In this document: piece after piece, positions 45,382-56,484 of the stretch
Numbering within the stretch: position 1 is the first letter of the stretch
Layout: every line of letters begins with the position of its first letter
NCBI GenBank assembly: GCA_014529385.2
Contig: CM043950.1
Span: forward strand, 67,854,435 to 67,918,434
Origin: Adiantum capillus-veneris
Lineage: Eukaryota; Streptophyta; Polypodiopsida; Polypodiales; Pteridaceae
Direction of reading: 5' to 3'
Length of the DNA stretch: 64,000 nucleotides
The notes under the pieces: model-generated
The model's input: only the letters and a program-made list of their open reading frames with translations
Databases searched by the model: none
Told to the model about the DNA's origin: nothing
Made by a program: the position numbers and the translations under genes

Positions 45382-46395
45382 TGTGAGGTCCCCACCCTGT
45401 CATCTCAAATGACGGATCTAATGGTAAACTTGATGGCCACTAGATCTACAGCGGAAACAAACAACGTGGTTTTGGGTTCAACTAGCGGACGATCTCTCAT
45501 CACCAGGTGAATTGAGTTCGAGCCTACCAGCATCGAGATCTAGTTCCACCTCGCAGGGAAAGCGTGGTTAATCAATTATCGGTCCTAAAACCCACCTTCC
45601 AAGAGGAGAGAAGTCTCGAGTGCCTTTTTCCCCATAGCTTTCAGAGGCACTTACACTTGAGACTTCGCCGCTCTTGGGGCAATGAGTAATACTAGCGTCA
45701 ATTTATAGTACTATGGGGATGGAGAGTTCCCGACCAATCGGGACCACCCTTCTCATAGGCATTGGCAACTCTAGTCAAGCCCCCACTTTCCGCCGCATAC
45801 TCACACTTCCTTTGTTACCTAATTACTACCACAATGGTTGTTGAGCATATAAGTTCTTTGTTTATTTTTCCGATTGACAAGTTCTTTAATACAGCCCTTC
45901 AACCAGTATTGCAAAGCGGCACCAAGACAGTAATTCTAGTAAAAATTCACTCAAAAAATCATTCATTTAAGTTCCAATGCTCTGGAGGCACAAAATCCCC
46001 CAGCGAGTGTTTACTCCACCCATTGTCGCCTAGTTGCCCATACAACTAGGTTGTCCACCGCTTAACCAGCAGTCGTGGATCACTTCCACCGCTTAACCAG
46101 CAGTCGTGGATTCAAGAGCCCTTAACCAAGAACTCTAGCTCCTGCGAATAACTTCGCGATGTGCCCTCTGTAATCAAGAGGGGGTTTGGACTAGATCAAC
46201 ATTGGAATTGAAAATGAACTAGCTGAGCTAAATTTTCCCTAGCAACCAATCTTTCCTACTTCAGACAGTATATTCCGAAAGCATTCTTTCCTACTTGAAT
46301 ATAAAATACAATTAATTTAAATACCGTGGTTTCCGTTGATTTCCAACATGTTGGGAAATGTGTTTTTCATCCTACCTTATCGAATGCAATGTTGC

Positions 46396-47370
46396 TTTAA
46401 CACTAGAATGGTAACAGGAAACTTTTATGTCCTTGGACACTTTTGTGTGCTGTTAAGTGACCATTTTGCTTGAATTATTTGAAGAGTATGAAAATGAATT
46501 TCTAGGTGCTATATATCCACAAAGTTGCCTTATGAGCTGAAAAAAACTTAGCATTTTTTTTGAGTATCGATCTCACCATTAACCTTACTCTTGCACAACA
46601 TTTTTGAACCTAAACTATGTGAAAAAACCTGTCCTGTTTTTGGCTTTTTTTCAATTTTTGGCAACTATACCACTCTAAACTTCATGTTTGTGAGGTTTAG
46701 ATGGCTAGAGGTTAGGACTTCATAGTTCTCAACATGTTTTGATACTTGTAGGGAGAGCTAAGTGTTAAAATTGAAAGTTATGACCAATTTACAAGAACTA
46801 CATAATCCTGTTTTTGGCCAAAATTAGCACTTTTATGATTTTTTTGGTGGCTTTCTTGATATCCAAATTCAATTTTGATTGTGTAAGTGTAATGTATAAC
46901 ATAAAGCTAATCTTCCTTGAGTTTTGGGGGACCTAATATGCTATATAGCATAGTATATGATGATGGTTAAGTTTTTTTATTTTGCTGAAGAATACGATAC
47001 ATTTTAGAGTAGCAAGTATAACTTCTCAATATTGCTAGTTTCTTAGGCCAATTGTGTGTATTTTGTAGGTAGTGACCATATCTAATCATAGACTACAAAC
47101 ATGGCTAGATATTGAGTAGTTTCTATGGGTTTCTAGAGGTCATAATGCTAAACCCAGTTTTTTCATGTTTGCTGTATTTAGCACTTTATCATTGCCCCCA
47201 AGGTTCCAATTGTAAGAGATCCATTATCCTTTTGACATGCTCCATGGTTCCTTTTGAATCCAGAGGCCCAAAGGGAACTAAGAAAACATGTATATAGTAT
47301 CTGTATTGAGCGTGGCTATAGAAACTTTGATGATAGGTCCGCAGAATGGCAAAAAGCAACTTTTTTGTAC
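46396..47370. mobile_element. Second CACTAG-type insertion, one end only
   Basis: Starts at TTTAA|CACTAGAATGG, where LTR 2 reads TTTAACAAACTTG. Near the start it has TTGGACACTTTTGTGTGC, and later CCTGTTTTTGGC and TTTTTGGCAAC, words also present near the right end of the 40684-41988 insertion when inverted. No CTAGTG end is found near 47370. The right side was probably lost together with part of the LTR. Confidence 0.5.
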
Positions 47371-47423
47371 CTATTTTTGCTTCTTCTCCAAAAACTATGT
47401 GTGCCGGCAGCACCTCCTCAAGG

Positions 47424-47550
47424 TGTGTGTAAGTGTGTGTGTGTGTGTGTGTTTGTATGTGTAAGTGTGTGTGTGTGTGAAAGTTTGTGTGTGTGTACTG
47501 AGTGGGTGTGTGAGAATGTGTGTGTGCTTGTGTGTGTGTGTGAGCATGCT
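47424..47550. repeat. GT-rich microsatellite in LTR 1
   Basis: Interrupted (GT)n, much longer than at the same place in LTR 2 (52772-52830) and LTR 3 (56437-56470). Confidence 0.85.
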
Positions 47551-48199
47551 CTTATATAGGCTCACAAGCTGAAAAATTCAAATTTGCCTACTATATGCAT
47601 CTAGAGGAGTACTCGCTTCATGCATGGAAGCTCTAGTTGCATACTTACCAAGTGTCCCAACCTGCTCAAGATCTCACTTAGTCTCTCTGTCTCTCTTGCA
47701 TGGAAAGTAGCCCACGAGCCATGTGAGTGTGTGAGGGCGCCCTCTTACTGCCAAACTCAGTCTGCAGTGGCCTGGAGCCAGTTCCCACACAGCCTCAAGC
47801 CCCAGTGCCTCCCCCCACAACCTTAGGAAATTTTGGTTTTAGGCTAAAACGGGCCATACGAGTCGGAATTTTATGCCGTAAATTGCTATATTAAGCCCTA
47901 ACTAAGGTGTATCTGTCCAAATACCTGTTATATTTAGCAGCCCTGGAGATCCAAAAATACATTTTTTTTCAAATTCGAGGTACAGGTGTAGTTTTTCAAG
48001 ACGGTCAAAACTAGACGGGTCGGGTGACCAAAAACTTACTATTTTTGGAATTTGTCCACAAAAATTGTTTTAATTCACTTTTGGAATGTTTATGACATTC
48101 TAAACATCATGGCATCGACATATTATGAAAAAATGCTTTCCATTATGATTGTTTCATGGTACAATGGTGTTCTTTTAGCTCGGGGTCGGAGACCTTACA

Positions 48200-48210
48200 T
48201 CCTCCCCAAC
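48200..48210 (-). promoter_or_regulatory. Polypurine tract of unit a
   Basis: The minus strand reads TTGGGGAGGA immediately before the LTR start TGTAAGGTC. The same tract abuts LTR 2 at 53549-53559. Confidence 0.75.
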
Positions 48211-48381
48211 GTGAAAAATTTGAGATGTCCTCATCTCAAGAATACATCAGAATAAACTCTATGCTAACTACTCAGGTACATATATCCTTTGTCTAAAGTA
48301 AAGACATCCTTTGATAATATAATAGTCTTTAGCTTTATGCGTCTTATTATGTTGAACTTTGATGAGATCCTGGTGCTTGAA

Positions 48382-49296
48382 TTATTTCTCACTAGGATTA
48401 GGAGTTGTAGCATACAGAGCTGCTCTCTCATTAGCTTCTTCACCCATAGTTGGTTGTCTCACTGCGGCATTAGCGAAAGCTCCGCTTTCTTGTTCTATGT
48501 TTCCTCTTCCTCGGCCTCCTCTTGCGTTTGGTTGACCTCGCCCGTTGATGTTCAGAGGTACATTATTAGCACCGGATGTTTGGGAAATCATTTTTGGACA
48601 TTGGCTTTTGTAATGTCCATACTCTTGGCACTCAAAGCATCTTATATTAGGAAACTCAGTAGCTGCCGTAGTAGCTACTACCGGACGATGGTCGTATGCA
48701 GGGTTGATTGGTTTGTTACTCCAGTTGTCTGTCCTTGACCTCTTTGAAAAATAGTATTGACTATCTTGGGTAGTCCTCTTAATCTCTTTAGCTAACGGTT
48801 TGGCCCTTAGCAAGCCATCCTGCAGTGTTGTCGGCCTGAGAGCTTCCAACTGAGTATTCAAAGGGTCGATTAGCCCTTGGCAAAACCTTGCTACCTGTTT
48901 GTTCCAACATCATCTTAGGAGCATATCTCCGAAGAGTGATAAACTTTGAATAATATTCTTCGACAGATGAAGTTAGCCGTCGAAGTGAAAAGAACTCGTT
49001 CATCTTCAAGGTTTTTTAGGCAGGTGGTAAGTAACGCCCCATTACCGCAGCCTTGATGTCTTCCCATGACTGGGAAGATCCCTTGATATCCAAGTCCCTG
49101 CAATGTTGCTTCCACCATATCTTAGCATCGCTAGACAAGCGAACATAGCAAGCACCATTTGGTTATTGGGTTGAGTTCCGACAACTTCGAAATAGTCGTC
49201 CATTGCTTCCATCCATACTTCCGCATCTCTCTCCACATTTACCCCCTTGCCCTTAAAGATTGGAGGTTGAGCTTCCTTAAGGAGAAGCTTTTTCTC
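48382..49296 (-). pseudogene. gag: Unit a gag (downstream exon), frameshifted
   Basis: Frame 49296-49180 has QPPIFKGKGVNVERDAEVWM, the usual start of the gag domain. A frameshift near 49170 moves to other frames: FFSLRRLTSSVEEYYSKFIT, then from 48861 LRPTTLQDGLLRAKPLAKEI, a CX2CX4HX4C knuckle (CFECQEYGHYKSQC) and an Arg/Gly tail (RGGRGRGNIEQ), ending at 48382. The polypurine tract follows within 180 bases, so no protease or polymerase exists. Upstream in frame is a TAG at 49330-49332 and no ATG before the domain; a TTCAG|G acceptor lies at 49297. Confidence 0.8.
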
Positions 49297-49821
49297 CTGA
49301 ACGGTGGTATATAGCACAATAGACGGTACCTATCCTATGGTATAAAACTCATTACTATAGCACTCTTCTCAAATGAACCTAGGCTTTTCCATACTCAAGA
49401 AGAAATTTAACTTTTTGGGCTTAACCAGCCTACTTAATCTGCACAGCTATCACAAAGGATTTAACCATTTCACCATACTTTAAATTACATTGAATATATC
49501 CAAAGTTGTACAATAAATAATGGTAAAAACTTCACTCGAGAGCTTTGATCCACACTTATAACTTTATGTACATCAACAGGCTACCTGCCCGCAGCACTAG
49601 TCGCACCAACGACTTCTCAAAAAACATCATGTGGAACCCACTGAATCCCAACAAGCTCAACGAGTAAAACTCTTTAACATCACTCAAGAGACAATCCACT
49701 AGACAAATCCAATGTCATTATTCTCAGAAACATCATGCTCAAGCTTTGAGTACGAGCTATCCTACCCTCCGTTATTTTTTACAATTTCAAACAACATCAT
49801 TTTCTAGTTCGTAAACCTATA

Positions 49822-49833
49822 GCTCTGATACCA
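49822..49833 (-). promoter_or_regulatory. Primer-binding site of unit a
   Basis: The plus strand reads GCTCTGATACCA, then GG, then the LTR start; on the minus strand this is TGGTATCAGAGC, the initiator Met tRNA site. Confidence 0.9.
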
Positions 49834-50111
49834 GGTGTGAGATCCCCACCCTGTCGTCTCAAACGATGGATCTGATGGTAAACCTGATGGCCACTAGATC
49901 TACAGTGGAAACAAAAAACGTGGTTTTGGGTTCAACTAGCGGACGATCTCTCATCACCAGGTGAATCGAGTTCGAGCCTACGAGCATCGACCTCACAGGG
50001 GAAGCGTGTCTAATCAATTATCGGTCCTAAAACCCACCTTCCAAGAGGAGAGAAGTCTAGAGTGCCTTTTCCCCCATAGCTTTCAGAGGCACGTACACTT
50101 GAGACTTCGCC

Positions 50112-50489
50112 TGTCATAATAATCAATATCTAATTCTCCTAAATGATTTTATCATGTTAAACTGATCATTTAATATGGGGAAGTGCCAGGGGAGAAAAAG
50201 CTAGAATATTGGTTAAGCTAGCAGACCGGCCATAGTAGGGATCCAAAGGAGGGAAAATAGGGATCCAAATGGTGGGTTATTTGCAAAAGAGCCATGTGCA
50301 AGAATGGGCTAAAAAGACCCTAAGATTCAGCCCATTAAGACTTCCAAAATGCTAAGGTTCCAAAATTCAAAGGTTGTGTCCAAAGGTCAACCTTGAGGGA
50401 ATTGGATGCTTTGTGTGTGACCAAAAAATTCTTTGCATATCCCTACATGGGAGGGGGCGAGCCTTTCTTCTAGGGGATGAGAGAGAAAG

Positions 50490-50541
<52 letters not shown>

Positions 50542-51742
50542 GCTCCCTTTACACAATGGGAATGAGGGACACATGTCAGCTCCCTAGGCCAGATGCCCAC
50601 AAGGTGTACCCAATTCCTATTGGATGGCCTTGAAGGTGGACCAATGAGAATTAGACTAGAGTAAATCTAGTTTAGTTAATTAAAAAGCACTTAATAAAAA
50701 GAACCAATGAAAATTAAGTCTCCTGGATGATTAGTGGACAGCCCGTGAAGGGGTCCAATAGGAATTGAGCAGCCCAATGGGCTACTTAATTCCTATTGGT
50801 CAGAATGGGGAAAGGTACAATGGGGATTTAATTCATTTAAATCAATTAAGTTTAATTGATTAAGCTCTCACAAAAGGCGAAAGGGGGACACATGTCAGAA
50901 GGCTATCACTTAAGCTACTTAATAGCCATTGGCTTGACTTGGGGAGGTCCAATGGGAGAAAAGCAAGAGCAAATAGCAAGAGGGCTCGCCCAAGAGAGAG
51001 AGGGGGCTGATTTTTGCAAGGCATTATCACACACACACTCACACAATCTCATGTGTGAAGAAAGATAAGACTATCTCTTCCCAAGCTTTAATGGAGAGCT
51101 CATCACCTACTCCAAGCTTGTGAGATAGAGGCCTACATCGACACACTCTTGGCATGTGGATGCAAATCCAACCAAGAGCCAAGCTTCAATGCATGCTCAT
51201 CTCCTCTACCATGCTAATTACTAAGCTAAGCTATGCTAATATGAGTGATTATGTGAGGAGATGTACATCTTTCTTGTACGATACTCCTTCTTCCTCTCAA
51301 TCTACTCTCATACCCTGCTAGCTGTCACCATCTTTGAAGGTGTGTGAGGTCTTGGGTCTAAGACCGGGGATAATTAAAGTTGTGTTTGCTAAGTGTTTTG
51401 CTTGGTGCATGAAGCTTTCATCTTCATTGCACTAGCTAGTCTTGAAGGAACACAAAGAATTGTATTGTACAATGTCTCTCTTGATGGGAGAAACCATAAT
51501 ACAAAGTCTTTTGGAGGGGGGACCGGCTCCATGCAAATCCGGTCCTCAAATGTTGTCAATAGCTTAATTTCTCTCTCTTTTGAAAGTATTGTTGATGCTA
51601 TCTAACTAGGTGTTATGCTTTTTGTTGCTCTCTCTACCCAAGCACTCTTGTAATTCTCATTAGGAATCTATTCTAATGAAATGCCCACTATGTTCATGCT
51701 AATTTCCGCTACACATAAGTTTTTAGACCATTAAATGTTACA
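50112..51742. mobile_element. Solo LTR of gypsy family B
   Basis: 1631 bp from TGTCATAATAAT to AATGTTACA, flanked by TCGCC at 50107-50111 and 51743-51747. Removing it and one TCGCC restores the sequence of LTR 1 and LTR 3. It matches 8371-9950 in reverse. No internal sequence is present, so it arose by recombination between the two LTRs of a full element. It contains (CA)n at 50492-50540. Confidence 0.92.
50492..50540. repeat. (CA)n microsatellite
   Basis: About 24 CA units inside the solo LTR. Confidence 0.95.
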
Positions 51743-52465
51743 TCGCCGCTCTTGGGGCAATGAGTAATACTAGCGTCAATTTATAGTACTATGGGGACGG
51801 AGAGTTCCCGACCAATCGGGACCACCCTTCTCATAGGCATTGGCAACTCTAGTCAAGCCCCCACTTTCCGCCGCATACTCACACTTCCTTTGTTACCTAA
51901 TTACTACCACAATGGTTGTTGAGCATATAAGTTCTTTGTTTATTTTTCCGATTGACAAGTTCTTTAATACAGCCCTTCAACCAGTATTGCAAAGCGGCAC
52001 CAAGACAGTAATTCTAGTAAAAATTCACTCAAAAAATCATTCATTTAAGTTCCAATGCTCTGGAGGCACAAAATCCCCCAGCGAGTGTTTACTCCACCCG
52101 TTGACGCCTAGTTGCCCATACAACTAGGTTGTCCACCGCTTAACCAGCAGTCGTGGATTCAAGAGCCCTTAACCAGGAACTCTACCTCCTGCGAATAACT
52201 TCGCGAGCTACCCCCTGGGGGGTTCGGACTAGATCAACATTGGAATCGAAAATGAACTAGCTGAGCTAAATTTTCCCTAGCAACCAATCTTTCCTACTTC
52301 AGACAGTATATTCCGAAAGCATTCTTTCCTACTTGAATATAAAATACAATTAATTTAAATACCGTGGTTTCCGTTGATTTCCAACATGTTGGAAAATGTG
52401 TTTTTCATCCTACCTTATCGAATGCAATGTTGCTTTAACAAACTTGAATTAAAAATGTGACCTAA

Positions 52466-52606
52466 CTCCTCCATTTCCTCGTCATTGGCCGGTGAGATGG
52501 CCGGTACTTGGTCGTCCATGGGAGCTTTCCCTTTCCCATTCACGTTGCTTGTTCCCGCCTCGCGGTCGTGGGCACCACCAAAGCGAGTTCTCTTTACCGG
52601 GGCCAT
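52466..52606 (-). pseudogene. LTR 2 copy of the LTR-borne gag exon, donor site lost
   Basis: Same 47-codon frame as in LTR 3 (MAPVKRTRFGG to NDEEMEE). After the last GAG the sequence is TTAGGT where LTR 3 has GTATGT, so the splice donor is destroyed. The frame then reads on to a stop at 52415. Confidence 0.6.
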
Positions 52607-52974
52607 TTTATACTCACTACTTAATTGAAAACTTGCAGAAAAGAACGTCATTAGGGGCTGAATTCTACTCAAAATTCTGATCCAATGGAGTTCTCAAGAT
52701 GAGAATCGGGCAGCACTTCCCTCCTTTGCTTCTTCTCCAAAAACTATGTATGCTGGCAGCACCTCCCCAAGGTGTGTGTGTAAGTGTGTGTGTACTGAGT
52801 GGGTGTGTGAGCATGTTTGTGTGCTTGCGTGTGTGCGAGAATGCTCTTATATAGGCTCACAAGCTGAAAAATTCGAATTTGCCTGCTATATGCATCTAGA
52901 GGAGTACTCGCTTCATGCATGGCAGCTCTAGTTGCATACTTACCAAGTGTCCCAACCTGCTCAAGAGCTCACTT

Positions 52975-52976
<2 letters not shown>

Positions 52977-53030
<54 letters not shown>
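52977..53030. repeat. (CT)n microsatellite in LTR 2
   Basis: 27 CT units; LTR 1 (47682) and LTR 3 (56608) have only 6-8 interrupted units at the same site. Confidence 0.95.
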
Positions 53031-53033
<3 letters not shown>

Positions 53034-53699
53034 CATCAAAAGTATACCACGAGCCCTGTGAGTGTGTGAGGGCGCCCTCTTACTGCCAAACTCAGTCTGC
53101 AGTGGCCTGGAGCCAGTTCCCACATAGCCTTAGCCCCGGTGCCTCCCCGCACAACCTTAGGAAATTTTGGTTTTAGGCTGAAACAAGCCATACGAGTCAG
53201 AATTTTATGCCGTAAATTGCTATACTAAGATCTAAGTAAGGCCTATCTGCGCGAGTACCTGCTATATTTAGCAGCCCTCAGGGTCGAAAAATGCATTTTT
53301 TTTCAAATTCGGGGTACAGGTGCAGTTTTTCGAGACGGTCAAAACTAGACGGGTCGGGTGACCAAAAACTTACTATTTTTGGAAATTTTCCACAAATTTT
53401 ATTTTAATTCACTTTTGGAAGATTTATGAAATTCTAAACGTCATGGCATCGATAGATTTTGGAAAACTGCTAAAAATAGTAACTTTTTCCATAACGATTG
53501 TTTCATGGTACAATGGTGTTCTTTTAGCTCGGGGTTGGAGACTTTACATCCTCCCCAACGTGAAAAATTTGAGATGTCCTCATCTCAAGAATACATGTGG
53601 ATAAACTCTATGCTAACTACTTAGGTACATATATCCTTTGTCTAAAGTAAAGACATTCTTTGATAATAGAATAGTCTTTAGCTTTATGCGTCTTATTCT

Positions 53700-54646
53700 G
53701 CTGAACTTTGAAGAGATCCTGGTGCTTGAATTATTGCTCACTAGGATTAGTAGTTGCAGCTTACAGAGCTGCTCTCTCATTAGCTTCGTCACCCACAGTT
53801 GGTTGTCTCACTGCGGCATTAGCGAAAGCTCCGCTTCCTTGCTCTATGTTTCCTCTTCCTCGCCGTCCTCTTCCGTTTGGTTGACCTTGCCCGTTGACGT
53901 TTAGAGATACATTATTAGCACCGGATGTTTGGGAAATCCTTTTTCAACATCGGCTTTTGTAATGTCCATACTCATGGCACTCAAAGCATCTTATATTGGG
54001 AAACTCGGTAGCTGCCGTAGTAGCTACTACCGGACGATGGTCGTATGCAGGGTTGATTGGTTTGTTACTCCAGTTGTCTGTCTTGGCCCTCTTTGACAAT
54101 ATAGTATTGACTATCTTGGGTAGTCCTCTAAATCTCTTTAGCTAATGGTTTGGCCCTTAGCATGGCATCCTGCAGTGTTGTCGGTCTGAGAGCTTCCAAC
54201 TGAGTATTCAAAGGGTCGATTAGCCCTTGGCAGAACCTTGCTACCTCATGTTCCAATGTCATCTTAAGAGCATATCTGCGAAGAGTGACCAACTTTGAAT
54301 AATATTCTTTGACAGATGAAGTCAGCTGCCAAAGTGAAAAGAACTCGTTCATCTTTTAGGTTTTATAGGTGGGTGGTCAGTAACACCCCATTACTACAGC
54401 CTTGATGTCTTCCCATGATTGGGAAGATCCCTTGATATCCAAGTCCCTGCAATTTTGCTTCCACCATATATTGGCATCGCCAGACAAGCGGAACATCGCA
54501 AGCATGGTTTGGTTCTCGGGTTGAGTTCTCGCAGCTTCAAAATAGTAGTCCATTGCTTCCAACCATACTTCCGCATCTCTCTCCACATTTACCCCCTCAC
54601 CCTTAAAGATTGGAGGCTGAGCTTGATTAAGGAGAGGCTTTTTCTC
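53700..54646 (-). pseudogene. gag: Unit b gag (downstream exon)
   Basis: Frame 54646-54377 reads from EKKPLLNQAQPPIFKGEG through the gag domain (AEVWLEAMDYYFEAARTQPE, SSQSWEDIKAVVMGCY). After a break near 54370, 54352-54128 gives FFSLWQLTSSVKEYYSKLVT. The knuckle CFECHEYGHYKSRC at about 53975-53935 is followed at once by TGA. An in-frame TAG lies at 54680-54682, with no ATG between it and the domain, and TTCAG|G is the acceptor at 54647. No pol follows before the polypurine tract at 53559. Confidence 0.8.
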
Positions 54647-56130
54647 CTGAACGGAGGTATATAGCGCAGTAGACGGAACCTATCCAATGGTATAAAACTC
54701 ATTACTATAGCACTCTTCTCAAATGAACCTAGGCTTTTCCATACTCAAGAAGAAATTTAACTTTTTGGGCTTAACCAGCCTACTTAATTCGTACAGCTAT
54801 CACAAAGGATTTAACCATTTCACCATACTTTAAATTACATTGAATATATCCAAAGTTGTACAATAAATAATGGTAAAAACTTCACTCGAGAGCTTTGATC
54901 CACACTTATAACTTTATGTACATCAACAGGCTACCTGCCCGCAGCACTAGTCGCACCAACGACTTCTCAAAAAACATCATGTGGAACCCACTGAATCCCA
55001 ACAAGCTCAACGAGTAAAACACTTTAACATCACTCAGGAGACAATCCACTATACAAATCCAATGTCATTATTCTGGAAAACATGATTCTCAAGCTTTGAG
55101 TACGAGCTATCCTACTATCCCTTATTTTTTAAAATTTCAAACAACATCATTTTCCAGTTCATAAACCTATAGCTCTGATACCAGGTGTGAGGTCCCCACC
55201 CCGTCATCTCAAATGACGGATCTGATGGTAAACTTGATGGCCACTAGATCTACAGCGGAAACAAACAACGTGGTTTTGGGTTCAACTAGCGGACGATCTC
55301 TCATCGCCAGGTGAATTGAGTTCGAGCCTACCAGCATCGAGATCTAGTTCCACCTCGCAGGGAAAGCGTGTCTAATCAATTATCGGTCCTAAAACCCACC
55401 TTCCAAGAGGAGAGAAGTCTCGAGTGCCTTTTTCCCCATAGCTTTTAGAGGTACTTACACTTGAGACTTCGCCGCTCTTGGGGCAATGAGTAATACTAGC
55501 GTCAATTTATAGTACTATGGGGACGAAGAGTTCCCGACCAATCGGGACCACCCTTCTCATAGGCATTGGCAACTCTAGTCAAGCCCCCACTTTCCGCCGC
55601 ATACTCACACTTCGTTTGTTACCTAATTACTACCACAATGGTTGTTGAGCATATAAGTTCTTTGTTTATTTTTCCGATTGACAAGTTCTTTAATACAGCC
55701 CTTCAACCAGTATTGCAAAGCGGCACCAAGACAGTAATTCTAGTAAGAATTCACTCAAAAAATCATTCATTTAAGTTCCAATGCTCTGGAGGCATGAAAT
55801 CCCCTAGCGAGTGTTTACTCCACCCGTTGTCGCCTAGTTGCCCATACAACTAGGTTGTCCACCGCTTAATCAGCAGTCGTGGATTCAAGAGCCCTTAACC
55901 AGGAACTCTACCTCCTGCGAATAACTTCGCGAGCTACCCCCTGTGATCATTAGGGGGTTTGGACTAGATCAACATTGGAATGGAAAATGAACTAGCTGAG
56001 CTAAATTTTCCCTAGCAACCAATCTTTCCTACTTCAGACAGTATATTCCAAAAGCATTCTTTACTGCTTGAATATAAAATACAATTAATTTAAATGCCAT
56101 GGTTTCCATTGAATTAAAAATGTGACATAC
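54647..56130 (-). other. Proposed 1484-bp intron across LTR and primer-binding site
   Basis: Donor GAG|GTATGT at 56131/56130 and acceptor CCGTTCAG|GAG at 54647/54646, both close to plant consensus. It removes the 3' part of the LTR, the primer-binding site and the leader, and joins two phase-0 exons. This is inference from sequence only. Confidence 0.55.
55172..55183 (-). promoter_or_regulatory. Primer-binding site of unit b
   Basis: Same site and spacing as for unit a: GCTCTGATACCA, GG, LTR start (plus-strand view). Confidence 0.9.
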
Positions 56131-56271
56131 CTCCTCCATTTCCTCGTCATTGGCCCGTGAGATGGCCAGTACTTGGTCGTCCATGGGAGCTTTTCCTTTC
56201 CCATTCACGTTGCTTGTTCCCGCCTCGCGGTTGTGGGCACCACCGAAGCGAGTTCTCTTTACCGGGGCCAT
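56131..56271 (-). CDS. LTR-borne 5' coding exon of gag (proposed)
   Basis: A 47-codon frame from ATG at 56271 in an AAAATGGC context. It is basic at the start (MAPVKRTRFGG), then Gly/Asn/Ser-rich with KGKAPMDDQ, and acidic at the end (NDEEMEE), like the N-terminus of many plant Gag proteins. It ends exactly before GTATGT. It lies about 205 bases downstream of a TATA box, so it would be in the R/U5 part of the transcript. Unspliced, the frame runs to a stop at 56029. The gag frame of the internal region starts without an ATG, so this exon would supply it. Confidence 0.55.
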
Positions 56272-56476
56272 TTTATACTCACTACTTAATTGACAACTTG
56301 GAGAAAAGAACGTGATTAGGGGCTGAATTCTACTCGAAATTCTGATCCAATAGAGTTCTCAAGATGAGAATAGGGCAACGCTTCCCTCCTTTGCTTCTTC
56401 TCCAAAAACTATGTGTACCGGCAGCACCTCCCCAAGGTGTGTGTGTGTGTGTGCTTATGTGTGTGTGAGCATGCTC

Positions 56477-56484
56477 TTATATAG
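56477..56484 (-). promoter_or_regulatory. TATA box of LTR 3
   Basis: CTATATAA on the minus strand, conserved in LTR 1 (47552-47559) and LTR 2 (52847-52854). It predicts RNA start near 56450, before the LTR-borne exon. Confidence 0.6.

Larger units (their letters stand above)
45382..48199 (-). mobile_element. Array C LTR 1
   Basis: 2818 bp, of which about 975 bp (46396-47370) is foreign. That insertion also replaced about 300 bp of the LTR, including the coding exon seen in the other two. A TATA box remains at 47552-47559 (minus). Confidence 0.9.
49836..53548 (-). mobile_element. Array C LTR 2 (split by a solo LTR)
   Basis: About 2077 bp of LTR C sequence, interrupted at 50112-51742. It serves as 3' LTR of unit b and 5' LTR of unit a. 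A CT run is expanded at 52977-53030. TATA on the minus strand at 52847-52854. Confidence 0.9.

Noticed and set aside
45762-46049. A 95-codon plus-strand frame found three times (also 51840-52127 and 55566-55853)
   Set aside because: It lies antisense in the LTR of array C and is conserved only because the LTRs are copies of each other; no domain is recognised.
47254-47559. Cys/Val-rich frame ending in alternating CVCV
   Set aside because: Translation of the GT microsatellite in LTR 1.
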